This document shows, piece after piece, positions 13,349 to 20,366 of a stretch of 31,374 nucleotides of DNA. The first letter of the stretch is position 1. Each line of letters opens with the position of its first letter. Both the position numbers and the translations under genes were made by a program. The notes beneath the pieces are model-generated. The model saw nothing but the letters and a program-made list of their open reading frames with translations. It ran no database searches and was not told the origin of the DNA. Origin of the DNA: a virus. The stretch is taken from IMG/VR virus record IMGVR_UViG_3300001242_000069, positions 1 to 31,374 of that record. One strand, written 5' to 3'.

Positions 13349-14248
13349 ATGGACCCCATCAACCTGAAGGAAGTGCTGGAGCTGCACGCCAAGTATCTGC
13401 GCGGAGATCAAGACGGCAAGCGCGCCGACCTGCGCAGCGCCAACCTGCGCAGCGCCGACCTGCGCAGCGCCAACCTGAGCGACGCCAACCTGAGGAGCGC
13501 CAACCTGCGCAGCGCCAACCTGCGCAGCGCCGACCTGAGCGGCGCCGACCTGAGCGGCGCCGACCTGAGCGATGCCGACCTGAGCGATGCCAACCTGCGC
13601 AGCGCCGACCTGCGCAGCGCCAACCTGCGCAGCGCCAACCTGCGCAGCGCCGACCTGCGCAGCGCCAACCTGAGCGACGCCAACCTGAGCGATGCCGACC
13701 TGAGGAGCGCCAACCTGCGCAGCGCCGACCTGCGCAGCGCCAACCTGAGCGATGCCAACCTGCGCAGCGCCGACCTGAGCGGCGCCGACCTGAGCGATGC
13801 CGACCTGAGCGGCGCCAACCTGAGGAGCGCCAACCTGCGCAGCGCCGACCTGCGCAGCGCCAACCTGCGCAGCGCCGACCTGCGCAGCGCCGACCTGAGC
13901 GGCGCCGGCCTGCCTCACTTCCAGCTCCCTCCGCAAGAGGGGGAGTTCATCGCGTGGAAGTCCGTCCTGCACGGCCACGAGCACACGACGCTCAAGCTGC
14001 TCATCCCCGCCGATGCCAGGCGGACCAGCAGCCTCGTCGGACGCAAGTGCAGGGCGAGCAGGGTGAAGGTGCTGGAAGCCCTCGGCACGGAGGCCAAGGA
14101 GTTCACCTCCCAGTACGCGCCCACTTGCACCTACCGCGTGGGCGAGGTGGCTGAGCCCGACGGCTACAGCGACGACATCCGCGTGGAGTGCGCCCAAGGC
14201 ATTCACTTCTTCATGACGCGCGCAGAGGCCGACGAGTTCAGGATGTAG
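13349..14248 (+). CDS. Pentapeptide-repeat protein with DUF5758-like C-terminus
   Basis: This 299-residue protein has an N-terminal 27-residue helix, then about 32 A(D/N)LxS/G pentapeptides (to about 187). These predict a right-handed quadrilateral beta helix about 32 rungs' worth of side strands long. The C-terminal domain has LKLLIPADARRTSSLVGRKC, then RASRVKVLEALG, and ECAQGIHFFMTRAEADEF, as in DUF5758. Pentapeptide proteins can mimic DNA and shield gyrase (MfpA/Qnr), but many do neither. The coding DNA is a 15-bp near-tandem repeat and prone to length change. The start follows AAGGAGCTGAGTAC. Confidence 0.9.
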   Translation: MDPINLKEVLELHAKYLRGDQDGKRADLRSANLRSADLRSANLSDANLRSANLRSANLRSADLSGADLSGADLSDADLSDANLRSADLRSANLRSANLRSADLRSANLSDANLSDADLRSANLRSADLRSANLSDANLRSADLSGADLSDADLSGANLRSANLRSADLRSANLRSADLRSADLSGAGLPHFQLPPQEGEFIAWKSVLHGHEHTTLKLLIPADARRTSSLVGRKCRASRVKVLEALGTEAKEFTSQYAPTCTYRVGEVAEPDGYSDDIRVECAQGIHFFMTRAEADEFRM

Positions 14249-14259
14249 AGGAGGGTGTG

Positions 14260-14574
14260 ATGCGAAGGGACAAGCCCAAGATAGCTGACTTGCTCTTGGC
14301 ACGACTGCGGCAAGATGGGCTGGCGCTGCCAGAGGGCTCTTATCTGACGCGCCTCTATACTGGCTACTGGCAGCGGTGCAGCGGCGCGTGGTCGTGGTCC
14401 GGGGCTGGAACGTGTGTGGCAACTACCGTCGGGAGTCAGTTTTCAATGTGGGACTGCCTGAGAGCTGAGAAGCTGAACTTCTTCGAGCACTACTACGGCA
14501 TGACAGATATCGATCCAAGCGACGAAGACCTCCGGCGTTGGAAAGAAGAGGGCAAGCGTGTCACTCGCAAGTGA
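14260..14574 (+). CDS. Small hypothetical protein upstream of primase-helicase
   Basis: This 104-residue protein begins MRRDKPKIADLLLARLRQDG. The ATG at 14260 has GAGGAGGGTG upstream, which decides the start over a longer frame. The centre is Trp/Tyr/Gly/Ser-rich (TGYWQRCSGAWSWSGAG) and the end is charged (DPSDEDLRRWKEEGKRVTRK). The stop overlaps the primase-helicase start by 17 bases. No family recognised. Coupling to replication is suggested by the overlap only. Confidence 0.7.
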   Translation: MRRDKPKIADLLLARLRQDGLALPEGSYLTRLYTGYWQRCSGAWSWSGAGTCVATTVGSQFSMWDCLRAEKLNFFEHYYGMTDIDPSDEDLRRWKEEGKRVTRK

Positions 14575-16549
14575 TAAGTGGAAGTCCTCAGGCATCACAG
14601 ACCAACAGGCCAAGCATCTGGGCTACAAGGAGCTGAGCCCGATGGAGACGGCCGCTAAGGTGGGCGCCCTCCGCACCGGGCTGCTGCTCCCATACTTCAC
14701 TCCTACGGGGCAGCAGTCTAGCTTCTACAGGGTTAGGTTCCTGGGGGACGCTCCAGGCGGCTTCGCGATGGAAAAGCCCCAGCGGTACGCCCAGCCCAAG
14801 GGCTCGCTGAACGAGGTCTACCTCCCCCCGCTGCTCCCCAAGCCCTGGGCTGCCGTGTTCAAGGAAGTGGACGGGAACGCGGTACTCATAACGGAAGGGG
14901 AGCTCAAGGCCGCTGCCGCCTGCGCCGCTGGGTTCAACTGCATCGGGCTGGGAGGCGTGGACGTGTGGCGCAGCGGCAAGCGGGGTATGTCCCTGCTCCC
15001 CCAGCTCGAGGCCGTGGACTGGAGAAGCCGGGACACGACGATTGTCTTCGACAGCGACGCGGCCACCAACCCCAGCGTGGTGAGTGCGCAGGTCAGGCTG
15101 GCGCGGGAGCTCACTGCCAGGGGCGCGACGGTCAAGGTGGCATCCCTTCCGCCCACCCCCGACGGTAAGAAGCAGGGCCTCGACGACTTCTTGGTGGCGG
15201 GGGGCGACGTGGCGGCGGTGCTGACGTCAGCGGTGCCCTTTGCCGAGGGGGTGGCGCTGTGGGAGCTGAACAAGGAGATTGCCTACATCCGCGAGCAGGG
15301 GGTGGTGCTGGTCCAGGCGAACGGGCGGCGCATCCGCCCCAACGACTTCGTCCATCACAGCTACAGCAACCGCTACTTCAACATGGTGAAGATGCTGAAG
15401 GGCGTGCCGGTGCCGGTGAAGACGAAGATTGCCCAGCCCTGGCTCGACTGGGAACGACGATTCGAGCTGGACAGCATCACCTACGACCCCGGCAAGCCGC
15501 AGTTCCACAACAACAACTGGAACGACTGGAAGGGCTGGGGCGTGGAGCCCAAGCGCGGCGACATCAAGCCCTGGCGCTGGCTGCTGGACTTCGTCTTCAA
15601 GGAGAAACACAAGGAAAAACAGTGGTTTGAGCGATGGCTAGCCTATCCGCTCCAGCACCCTGGAGCCAAGCTGTTCAGCGCAGCGTGCATCTGGGGAGTG
15701 GCCCAAGGCACCGGCAAGACGCTGATAGGCCACACCATGCTCCGCATCTACGGGGAGAACGGCGAGGAGGTGAAGCCGAAGAACCTCAAGGGGAACTTCA
15801 ACGGGTGGGCGAAGAACAAGCAGTTCGTACTCGGGGACGAGATCACCGGCACGGACCAGCGTGACCACGCCGACATGCTGAAAAGCATGATCACGCAGCA
15901 GAAGCTGAGCATCAACATCAAGTACCTGCCTGAGTACAGCGTGCCGGACTGCGTGAACTACCTCTTCACCAGCAACCACCCGGACGCCTTCTTCATGGAG
16001 GACGGAGACCGGCGCTTCTTCATCCACGAACTGGTCGGCGCCCCGGCCAAGCGAGAGGAGTACGCTGCCTACGACAAGTGGTACAAGTCCCCAGAGGGCG
16101 CGGCGGCGCTGTTCCACCACCTCCTCAACTTGAACCTTGGGGACTTCGAGGCTATGGACGCGGCCATGGACACCGGTAGCAAGCGCGCCATGATCCTCGA
16201 TAACAAGAGCGACGTGGGGGCCTGGGTGGCGGGGCTGCTGGAGGACCCCGTGAGCGTCCTGCGCCTGCTGGGGGAGCGGCAAGCCAAGGAGTGCGACCTG
16301 TACACGAACAAGCAGCTACTCAGGGCGTACGACCCCGAGCATGCGGGGCGGGTGACGGCCTGCGGCCTGGGGCGTGAGCTGAAGAAGGCGGGGCTGCGAC
16401 AGGTGAACGGCGGCGGCCCCATGCGCTTGAACGGCGGCTTGGACCGGCTGTACGCCGTGCGGAATGTGGAGCGGTGGGTTGGGGCAGGAGTGAAGGAGTT
16501 GTCGGACCACTGGTCTCGGTACTTCGGACCGGGGAGCGCGAAGTTCTAG
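14558..16549 (+). CDS. Primase-helicase (TOPRIM-like plus SF3-type helicase)
   Basis: This 663-residue protein starts at GTG 14558. The N-terminal half looks like DUF3854/TOPRIM: ITEGELKAAAACAAGFNCIG at 111-130 (Glu113), then VFDSDAA (Asp165, Asp167), the metal-binding pattern of DnaG-type primases and nucleases. The C-terminal half is a DUF5906-like superfamily 3 helicase: Walker A GVAQGTGKT at 380-388, a QFVLGDE Walker B region, and NYLFTSNHPDAFFMEDGDRR as sensor. It should unwind and prime phage DNA for the polymerase at 27425. Fusion of the two activities is common in phages and plasmids. Confidence 0.88.
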   Translation: MSLASDKWKSSGITDQQAKHLGYKELSPMETAAKVGALRTGLLLPYFTPTGQQSSFYRVRFLGDAPGGFAMEKPQRYAQPKGSLNEVYLPPLLPKPWAAVFKEVDGNAVLITEGELKAAAACAAGFNCIGLGGVDVWRSGKRGMSLLPQLEAVDWRSRDTTIVFDSDAATNPSVVSAQVRLARELTARGATVKVASLPPTPDGKKQGLDDFLVAGGDVAAVLTSAVPFAEGVALWELNKEIAYIREQGVVLVQANGRRIRPNDFVHHSYSNRYFNMVKMLKGVPVPVKTKIAQPWLDWERRFELDSITYDPGKPQFHNNNWNDWKGWGVEPKRGDIKPWRWLLDFVFKEKHKEKQWFERWLAYPLQHPGAKLFSAACIWGVAQGTGKTLIGHTMLRIYGENGEEVKPKNLKGNFNGWAKNKQFVLGDEITGTDQRDHADMLKSMITQQKLSINIKYLPEYSVPDCVNYLFTSNHPDAFFMEDGDRRFFIHELVGAPAKREEYAAYDKWYKSPEGAAALFHHLLNLNLGDFEAMDAAMDTGSKRAMILDNKSDVGAWVAGLLEDPVSVLRLLGERQAKECDLYTNKQLLRAYDPEHAGRVTACGLGRELKKAGLRQVNGGGPMRLNGGLDRLYAVRNVERWVGAGVKELSDHWSRYFGPGSAKF

Positions 16550-16560
16550 GAGGTGAGTAC

Positions 16561-16824
16561 ATGAAGATGAGAACGCTGGCGGCGATGTCCTGCTTCTGCT
16601 TCGCCGCTGCTGGAGTGGGGTACTTGGTGGAGTGCCGCAAGGACGACGAAGTGCGAAGACGCATACACATCTTCTGCGGCACGATGGGCAAGACCTGGGA
16701 TGGGAAGTTCATCCAGGTTGAGAACGGCTGGATACGAGGGAAGAACGGCGAAGGGGCCTGGGTCGGGCGAAACGACACGCTCGTAGTGGACCACGCGCTG
16801 AGTCTGGCGTTCTACTGTAGGTAG
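16561..16824 (+). CDS. Small exported or membrane-anchored protein
   Basis: This 87-residue protein begins MKMRTLAAMSCFCFAAAGVG, a basic start plus hydrophobic stretch consistent with a signal or anchor, followed by YLVECRKDDEVRRR. The rest is soluble-looking with a Gly/Trp pattern (VENGWIRGKNGEGAWVG). The ATG has AGGAGGTGAGTAC before it, a phrase that recurs at 16823 and, in part, 17020. It sits just after the primase-helicase. Function unknown. Confidence 0.68.
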   Translation: MKMRTLAAMSCFCFAAAGVGYLVECRKDDEVRRRIHIFCGTMGKTWDGKFIQVENGWIRGKNGEGAWVGRNDTLVVDHALSLAFYCR

Positions 16825-16835
16825 GAGGTGAGTGC

Positions 16836-17027
16836 ATGAAGAAGCAACCGAAGTGCGGAGAGTGTGGGGGTGACACGAGCAAGTCGGGCTATAGCCACGA
16901 CGGCAAGGACATCGAGTGTGGTGTCTGCGGCATGTCGCTCTGCGACTACTGCGCGGGGAACATTCACGAGAAGAAGCGCGGACATGACCCCGAAGACTGT
17001 GCCCCTCCCGCCAAAGTGAAGGGGTGA
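16836..17027 (+). CDS. Zinc-ribbon-like small protein
   Basis: This 63-residue protein has CGECGG near the start, ECGVCGMSLCDYCAGN in the middle and H/C residues to the end (HDPEDC). The pattern of C-x2-C pairs with C-x2-C resembles a B-box or LIM-like double zinc site. The start follows AGGAGGTGAGTGC. It is one of several small zinc proteins in 16836-18174. Function unknown, possibly nucleic acid or protein binding. Confidence 0.7.
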   Translation: MKKQPKCGECGGDTSKSGYSHDGKDIECGVCGMSLCDYCAGNIHEKKRGHDPEDCAPPAKVKG

Positions 17028-17031
17028 GTAC

Positions 17032-17268
17032 ATGGGAATAACGCTAGGATTCACTACGGTGAAGGCCGCGCGAAAGGAGCACACCTGCACCTACTGCGGG
17101 GAGCTCATCTTGCGCGGGTCGTCCTACAAGCGGTGGTTCTGGGCGGAGGGCTACGACAGCGGGCCGGGGACCATGCACCCGGAGTGCTTCGCTGCTTTTG
17201 AAGACAGCGGTGAGGAGTATTACGAACTGTACGGACAGCAGCGCCCCGCGTACGAGGAGCAACCATGA
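17032..17268 (+). CDS. Zinc-finger-like small protein
   Basis: This 78-residue protein has HTCTYCGELILRGSSYKRW at about 17-35 and TMHPECFAAFEDS further on. This is a C-x2-C ... H-x2-C zinc pattern recalling PARP-type or similar fingers frequent in phages. The stop overlaps the next start as ATGA. Function unknown. Confidence 0.75.
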   Translation: MGITLGFTTVKAARKEHTCTYCGELILRGSSYKRWFWAEGYDSGPGTMHPECFAAFEDSGEEYYELYGQQRPAYEEQP

Positions 17269-17786
17269 GTCTCTTGTGCGAGCAGTTGACACACCTGTCG
17301 CGGCAGGTGAAGGCGCTGGAGCGCGAGTTGGAACGCCACCGGCATGGCGTGACGCTGGAGGGCGATTTCATCTGCCCCGACTCGCCGGCGCTGACGGAGG
17401 CGCTCGGGCGCGTGAAGGCGCTGGAGGGGGCGCTGCGAGCCGCTTACGCAAACGAGTCCCGCGCGTGTCGTTGCGATGACCCTGGTTACATCGCCCAGTC
17501 CGACAGCATCAGCAAGTGCTGGCTGTGCGCCGCCCGCGCTCTACTCCCCGCGCCGGCAACCTCGCTGACGGCTGGCTACACGACGACCAGCAACGCCCCT
17601 CTGTTGTTCGACGCCTTCTGGACCGCCTTCCGCGCCGAGTTGGACGGCCGGTGTTTCACCGACAAGGAGCGCGCGGACGGGCACAAGAGCGTCAACTTGA
17701 TCGGGTCGCTCAAATCACACGAGGAGATCGCACGGGCAGCCTGGAGCAAGACCCTGCTCCCCGCGCCGGCTAAGGAGACGCCATGA
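17265..17786 (+). CDS. Coiled-coil protein, unknown
   Basis: This 173-residue protein begins MSLLCEQLTHLSRQVKALER with a leucine-spaced coiled coil to about residue 26 and again at 43-60. A Cys-rich part follows (ACRCDDPGYIAQ, KCWLCAAR), then a helical C-terminal half (FDAFWTAFRAELDGRCF) and KSHEEIARAAWSKTLL. LLPAPA occurs twice, at about 93 and near the end, hinting at an internal duplication. It overlaps both neighbours as ATGA. Confidence 0.68.
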   Translation: MSLLCEQLTHLSRQVKALERELERHRHGVTLEGDFICPDSPALTEALGRVKALEGALRAAYANESRACRCDDPGYIAQSDSISKCWLCAARALLPAPATSLTAGYTTTSNAPLLFDAFWTAFRAELDGRCFTDKERADGHKSVNLIGSLKSHEEIARAAWSKTLLPAPAKETP

Positions 17787-17947
17787 GCATCGACCACGAC
17801 GAGATCCGCGAGCTGCGCGCCCGCGTTCGACTACTGGAGCAGAAGGTGGAGGCGCTGGAAACCGCGCTGGAAACCGCGCTGGAGCGGGTGGCCGCCGCCC
17901 TCGCCACCGACTCCGGCGCGGCGCTAAAGATGGGGGGCGGGCCGTGA
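17783..17947 (+). CDS. Short coiled-coil protein
   Basis: This 54-residue protein begins MSIDHDEIRELRARVRLLEQ, with an almost continuous heptad pattern through KVEALETALETALERVAAAL. The coding DNA contains a direct repeat that duplicates the ETAL unit. It is overlapped by ATGA at the front and by GTGA at the end, which supports translation despite the short length. Likely a small oligomerising protein. Function unknown. Confidence 0.65.
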   Translation: MSIDHDEIRELRARVRLLEQKVEALETALETALERVAAALATDSGAALKMGGGP

Positions 17948-18174
17948 GCTGGCGCTGCTCCTGCGGCAAGGAGTACAAGACCTGCGAGTCTTTCCTCCAT
18001 CACTTGGGAATGCGCGGCAACATGCGACACCACGAGGCGGGGCGCGCTCCCTACAAGCGAAAGAAGCGTCTCCCGCCCGAGCCCACCGCCCCCACCACGA
18101 CCATCAAGTACGCGAAGGAAGAGCTCAAGCGGCTGAAGGCTGAGTTCCCAAAGTTCCACAAGACCAAGCGTTAA
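17944..18174 (+). CDS. Small zinc-finger-like basic protein
   Basis: This 76-residue protein starts at GTG 17944 (GTGA overlap). It contains RCSCGKEYKTCESFLHHLGM then RGNMRHHE, a C-x-C-x6-C ... H-x-H region reminiscent of a C2H2 finger. A basic, Pro-rich C-terminus follows (YKRKKRLPPEP) and a Lys-rich helix. This composition suits nucleic-acid binding. It ends in TAA that also starts the TAATCGCACTAC motif. Confidence 0.7.
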   Translation: MSWRCSCGKEYKTCESFLHHLGMRGNMRHHEAGRAPYKRKKRLPPEPTAPTTTIKYAKEELKRLKAEFPKFHKTKR

Positions 18175-18183
18175 TCGCACTAC
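18172..18183 (+). promoter_or_regulatory. TAATCRCACTAC motif copy 1
   Basis: TAATCGCACTAC includes the TAA stop of the preceding gene. It lies 123 bp before the start at 18306. The intervening leader has a 6-bp hairpin GCTTGC/GCAAGC. Copies 2 and 3 are at 21314 and 30252. A related GAATCGCACTAC is at 12893. Confidence 0.5.
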
Positions 18184-18305
18184 CGCACCCCCTTGTGTTC
18201 TGGGCCAAGTGCCTGCTAGCTTGCTTTGCAGGTTGGCAAGCAACGCAGCCTGGAGCACAGTGCCACTTGCCATATGGTGGGTGGAATTGCAAGAGGAGGC
18301 AGCAC

Positions 18306-18527
18306 ATGAAGATGGACGACAGGAAGAGCCTGGACTACGACGGTAAGCCCGAGGACGTGGAGAAGGCGATGGCTGCCGTGACCAAGGCCACCAAGGGGGA
18401 GCACAACATCAGCGGCGCCATCAACTGCCCCGTCTGCGGGCAGGCCAAGGCGCTGAGCTTTGTGGTGTACGCCACGGGTCGCAGCTCCGCTTCGTGCAAG
18501 AACCCGAAGTGCGTGAGGTGGCTCTAG
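18306..18527 (+). CDS. Small zinc-ribbon-like protein
   Basis: This 73-residue protein begins MKMDDRKSLDYDGKPEDVEK. CPVCGQAKALSFVVYATGRS then ASCKNPKCVRW form a clear C-x2-C ... C-x4-C zinc ribbon at about 41-71. The pattern is common in small phage zinc proteins. The ribosome binding site is AGAGGAGG. Possible nucleic-acid binding. Confidence 0.75.
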   Translation: MKMDDRKSLDYDGKPEDVEKAMAAVTKATKGEHNISGAINCPVCGQAKALSFVVYATGRSSASCKNPKCVRWL

Positions 18528-18529
18528 CC

Positions 18530-18781
18530 ATGAAGCTAAGCGAACTGGTTGGGATGTTGACTAAGCTGGGCTACCCCCTGGACGCAGTGGAGGTGCCGGT
18601 GGAGGACGGGGTGGTGCGCGTGACGCAGGCTAAGCTCGCGGAGATGGCGGGCTGCAACCGGAGCTTTACCAGCACCATTATCAACAGATAGCGTGCCGAG
18701 GGTGTGCTGGGGCCCTGCAAGGCTTACGGGGTCATCCAGGTGCTGGACCGCAAGCGGCTGTCGGCGCTCAAGGAGGCGTGA
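18530..18781 (+). pseudogene. Winged-HTH-like gene broken by an in-frame amber
   Basis: An open frame from ATG 18530 gives 53 residues ending TSTIINR, then TAG at 18689-18691. The same frame continues for 29 codons (RAEGVLGPCKAYGVIQVLDR, ending KEA) to a TGA. Together they read like a Crp-type winged HTH: VTQAKLAEMAGCNRSFTSTI, then N-R-[stop]-R-A-E-G-V-L and a VIQVLDR wing. The stop takes the place where such HTHs usually have Leu. Other genes here end in TAG, so TAG is a normal stop. A nonsense mutation or readthrough is possible. Confidence 0.75.
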
Positions 18782-18783
18782 CA

Positions 18784-19213
18784 ATGAACTGCAAGGACTG
18801 CGATGGCGGATGCAGCGCGGCCGGCGAGGACAGGGTGCCGATTGGCAGTGCCGGAAGGGGAACCTGCCAGGGCTTCAAGCCGCGCCCGAAGGTGCAGGGT
18901 GTGAAGTACGACATGAACTTCGAAGGGCTGAAAGCGGAGGTCGTGCGGCTGCGCGAGGAGGCGAAGCTGCTGAAGCAGCAGCTCGCGACGCAGAAGCGCG
19001 TGGCGCAGGAGGCGTTGGAGGACGCACAGTACGCGAAGAAGGACGCCGACCGCCTGCGCGGCGGACGCGTATTGAAGCGCCGCGTGGTGGAGGTTCGCCC
19101 GGTGGCCGCCTTGATCTTGCGCGGCCCAGCCGCGCAAGATCAAGGCGATGATAGCGAAGCAGAAGGCGCGGGGCTATGCGTGGCGCGCGTCGTACCCGAA
19201 GGGAGGCAAGTGA
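18784..19213 (+). CDS. Cys-rich/coiled-coil protein with disturbed reading frame
   Basis: ATG 18784 opens MNCKDCDGGCSAAGEDRVPI (a Cys cluster with a fourth Cys in GTCQG), followed by a coiled coil EVVRLREEAKLLKQQLATQK. As it stands, the frame runs into the dCMP deaminase at 19213 and would make a 312-residue fusion. Removing 22 nt (one arm plus loop of the inverted repeat at 19107-19147) restores a coherent end, RPVAPRKIKAMIAKQKARGY, to a TGA at 19211-19213 that overlaps the next ATG. The restored protein would be 135 residues. Function unknown. Confidence 0.65.
19107..19147. repeat. 19-bp perfect inverted repeat, 3-nt loop, inside a gene
   Basis: The left arm is 19107-19125, the loop CCA and the right arm 19129-19147, with every base paired. 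It lies about 65 bp before the deaminase start. It looks like a foldback (templated inverted) duplication because deletion of 22 nt restores the frame of the host gene. Confidence 0.95.
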
Positions 19214-19719
19214 TGCTGAAGAGCAAGCTGGGCGTGCCGGAGTCGGTGATGGCCATCTGCCGGTTGTGGGCGGAGAGCCGGAGCAAGGACCCCTCGACCA
19301 AGGTGGGGGCGGCCATCTACGACGCCGCGACGGGCAGCGTTCACCTCGGCTACAACGGCTTCCCGCCTGGGGTGGAGGAGGACGAGTCGCTGTGGAACAA
19401 CCGCACGGGCGAGGTGGACGACAAGCTGGGGCACATGTTCTACCTCACCAAGTACGACCTCGTCATCCACGCGGAAGTCAACGCCGCCCGCAAGGCGCTG
19501 CTGGCCGGGGTCAACATGGGCAGCATCAACACTGCCCTCATCTGCACGCACATCCCCTGCCCGCAGTGCTTCAAGGACGTGGTGCTGGCCAACGGCATCA
19601 ACACGGTGCTCTACGCGGAGGACACCTACGCCAGTCGCAGCCCCCGCGACAAATGGCTGATGGAGCAGCTCATCCACCTTGGGCGCGTGGACGTGGCGAA
19701 GCTGGAGGAGGTGCTATGA
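19213..19719 (+). CDS. dCMP deaminase
   Basis: This 168-residue zinc enzyme converts dCMP to dUMP, feeding thymidylate-type synthesis. Zinc and catalytic motif HAE at 86-88 (VIHAEVNAARKALL) and PCPQC at 115-119 (Cys116, Cys119) match the dCMP/CMP deaminase family. A substrate-side GYNGFPPGVEE is also typical. The ATG has GGGAGG seven bases upstream and overlaps a TGA. Upstream DNA carries the inverted repeat that may fuse it to another protein. It sits first in a nucleotide-metabolism island with a TS-family enzyme, which suggests dUMP supply. Confidence 0.88.
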   Translation: MLKSKLGVPESVMAICRLWAESRSKDPSTKVGAAIYDAATGSVHLGYNGFPPGVEEDESLWNNRTGEVDDKLGHMFYLTKYDLVIHAEVNAARKALLAGVNMGSINTALICTHIPCPQCFKDVVLANGINTVLYAEDTYASRSPRDKWLMEQLIHLGRVDVAKLEEVL

Positions 19720-20366
19720 AGTACGACGCCTACAAGACTTACTGGGTCCGTCCCGGTACGATGGACAAGTACGTCATCAACGAGCTCAAGGGCTACCAGC
19801 GCCTCCCGCTGGGCAAGTCCGACGTGGTGCTGGACATCGGCGCCAACATCGGCAGCTACGCGCAGTGGGCGGGGGAGCAGTGCAAGTCCGTGACGGCGGT
19901 GGAGCCCGAGCCCGAGAACTACGCGCTGCTCAAGCGGAACATCGGCCACAACGTCCGCCCCATGAACTGCGCGGTGGTGGGTGACAGCTACCAAGGGGCG
20001 ACCATCCCCCTGTGGACCAGCCCTGGCCCGAACAAGGGGAGCCACAGCACGGTCCCCACGCGCGGGCGGGAGCCCGTGCCGGTGACGGTGGTCCGCATGG
20101 GGGCGCTGCTCAAGCTGTGTAGCTTCACCGTGCTCAAGATGGACTGCGAGGGCGCCGAGTACGACCTGCTGTTGGGCCGGGCGCTGCCCAAGCGGCTCCA
20201 GGCGGTGCTCATCGAGTACCATCTACAGAAGAAGGGGCAGTGGGAGGCGGCCAACCTGTTGGACGTGGAGTTGCAGGAGCAGGGCTTCAGGTGGCTCAAG
20301 CCGCCGAAGCTGGACAACGAGAAGTTGTGGCACACGACGGCCATCTACGTACGAGGTGAGCGATGA
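19716..20366 (+). CDS. FkbM-family methyltransferase
   Basis: This 216-residue class I SAM methyltransferase has motif I VVLDIGANIGSYA at about 38-50, a second block AVEPEPENYALLKRNI, then VLKMDCEGAEYDLL, the FkbM signature. FkbM enzymes usually methylate sugar or amino-sugar hydroxyls. Placed next to a glycosyltransferase and a thymine pyrophosphorylase-like gene, it might act on modified DNA or a phage glycan. Overlaps: ATGA at both ends. Confidence 0.85.
   Translation: MKYDAYKTYWVRPGTMDKYVINELKGYQRLPLGKSDVVLDIGANIGSYAQWAGEQCKSVTAVEPEPENYALLKRNIGHNVRPMNCAVVGDSYQGATIPLWTSPGPNKGSHSTVPTRGREPVPVTVVRMGALLKLCSFTVLKMDCEGAEYDLLLGRALPKRLQAVLIEYHLQKKGQWEAANLLDVELQEQGFRWLKPPKLDNEKLWHTTAIYVRGER

Noticed and set aside
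13422-13909. CRISPR-like periodic repeat
   Set aside because: The period is 15 bp with no spacers. It encodes pentapeptides in frame.
13259-14422. 387-codon minus-strand frame with repeated GAAQV units
   Set aside because: It mirrors the 15-bp repeat of the pentapeptide gene and has no ribosome binding site of note.
18530-18781. Amber reassignment (TAG read as an amino acid) in this phage
   Set aside because: Several solid genes here end naturally at TAG, including the primase-helicase and the nuclease at 30240, so TAG works as stop.
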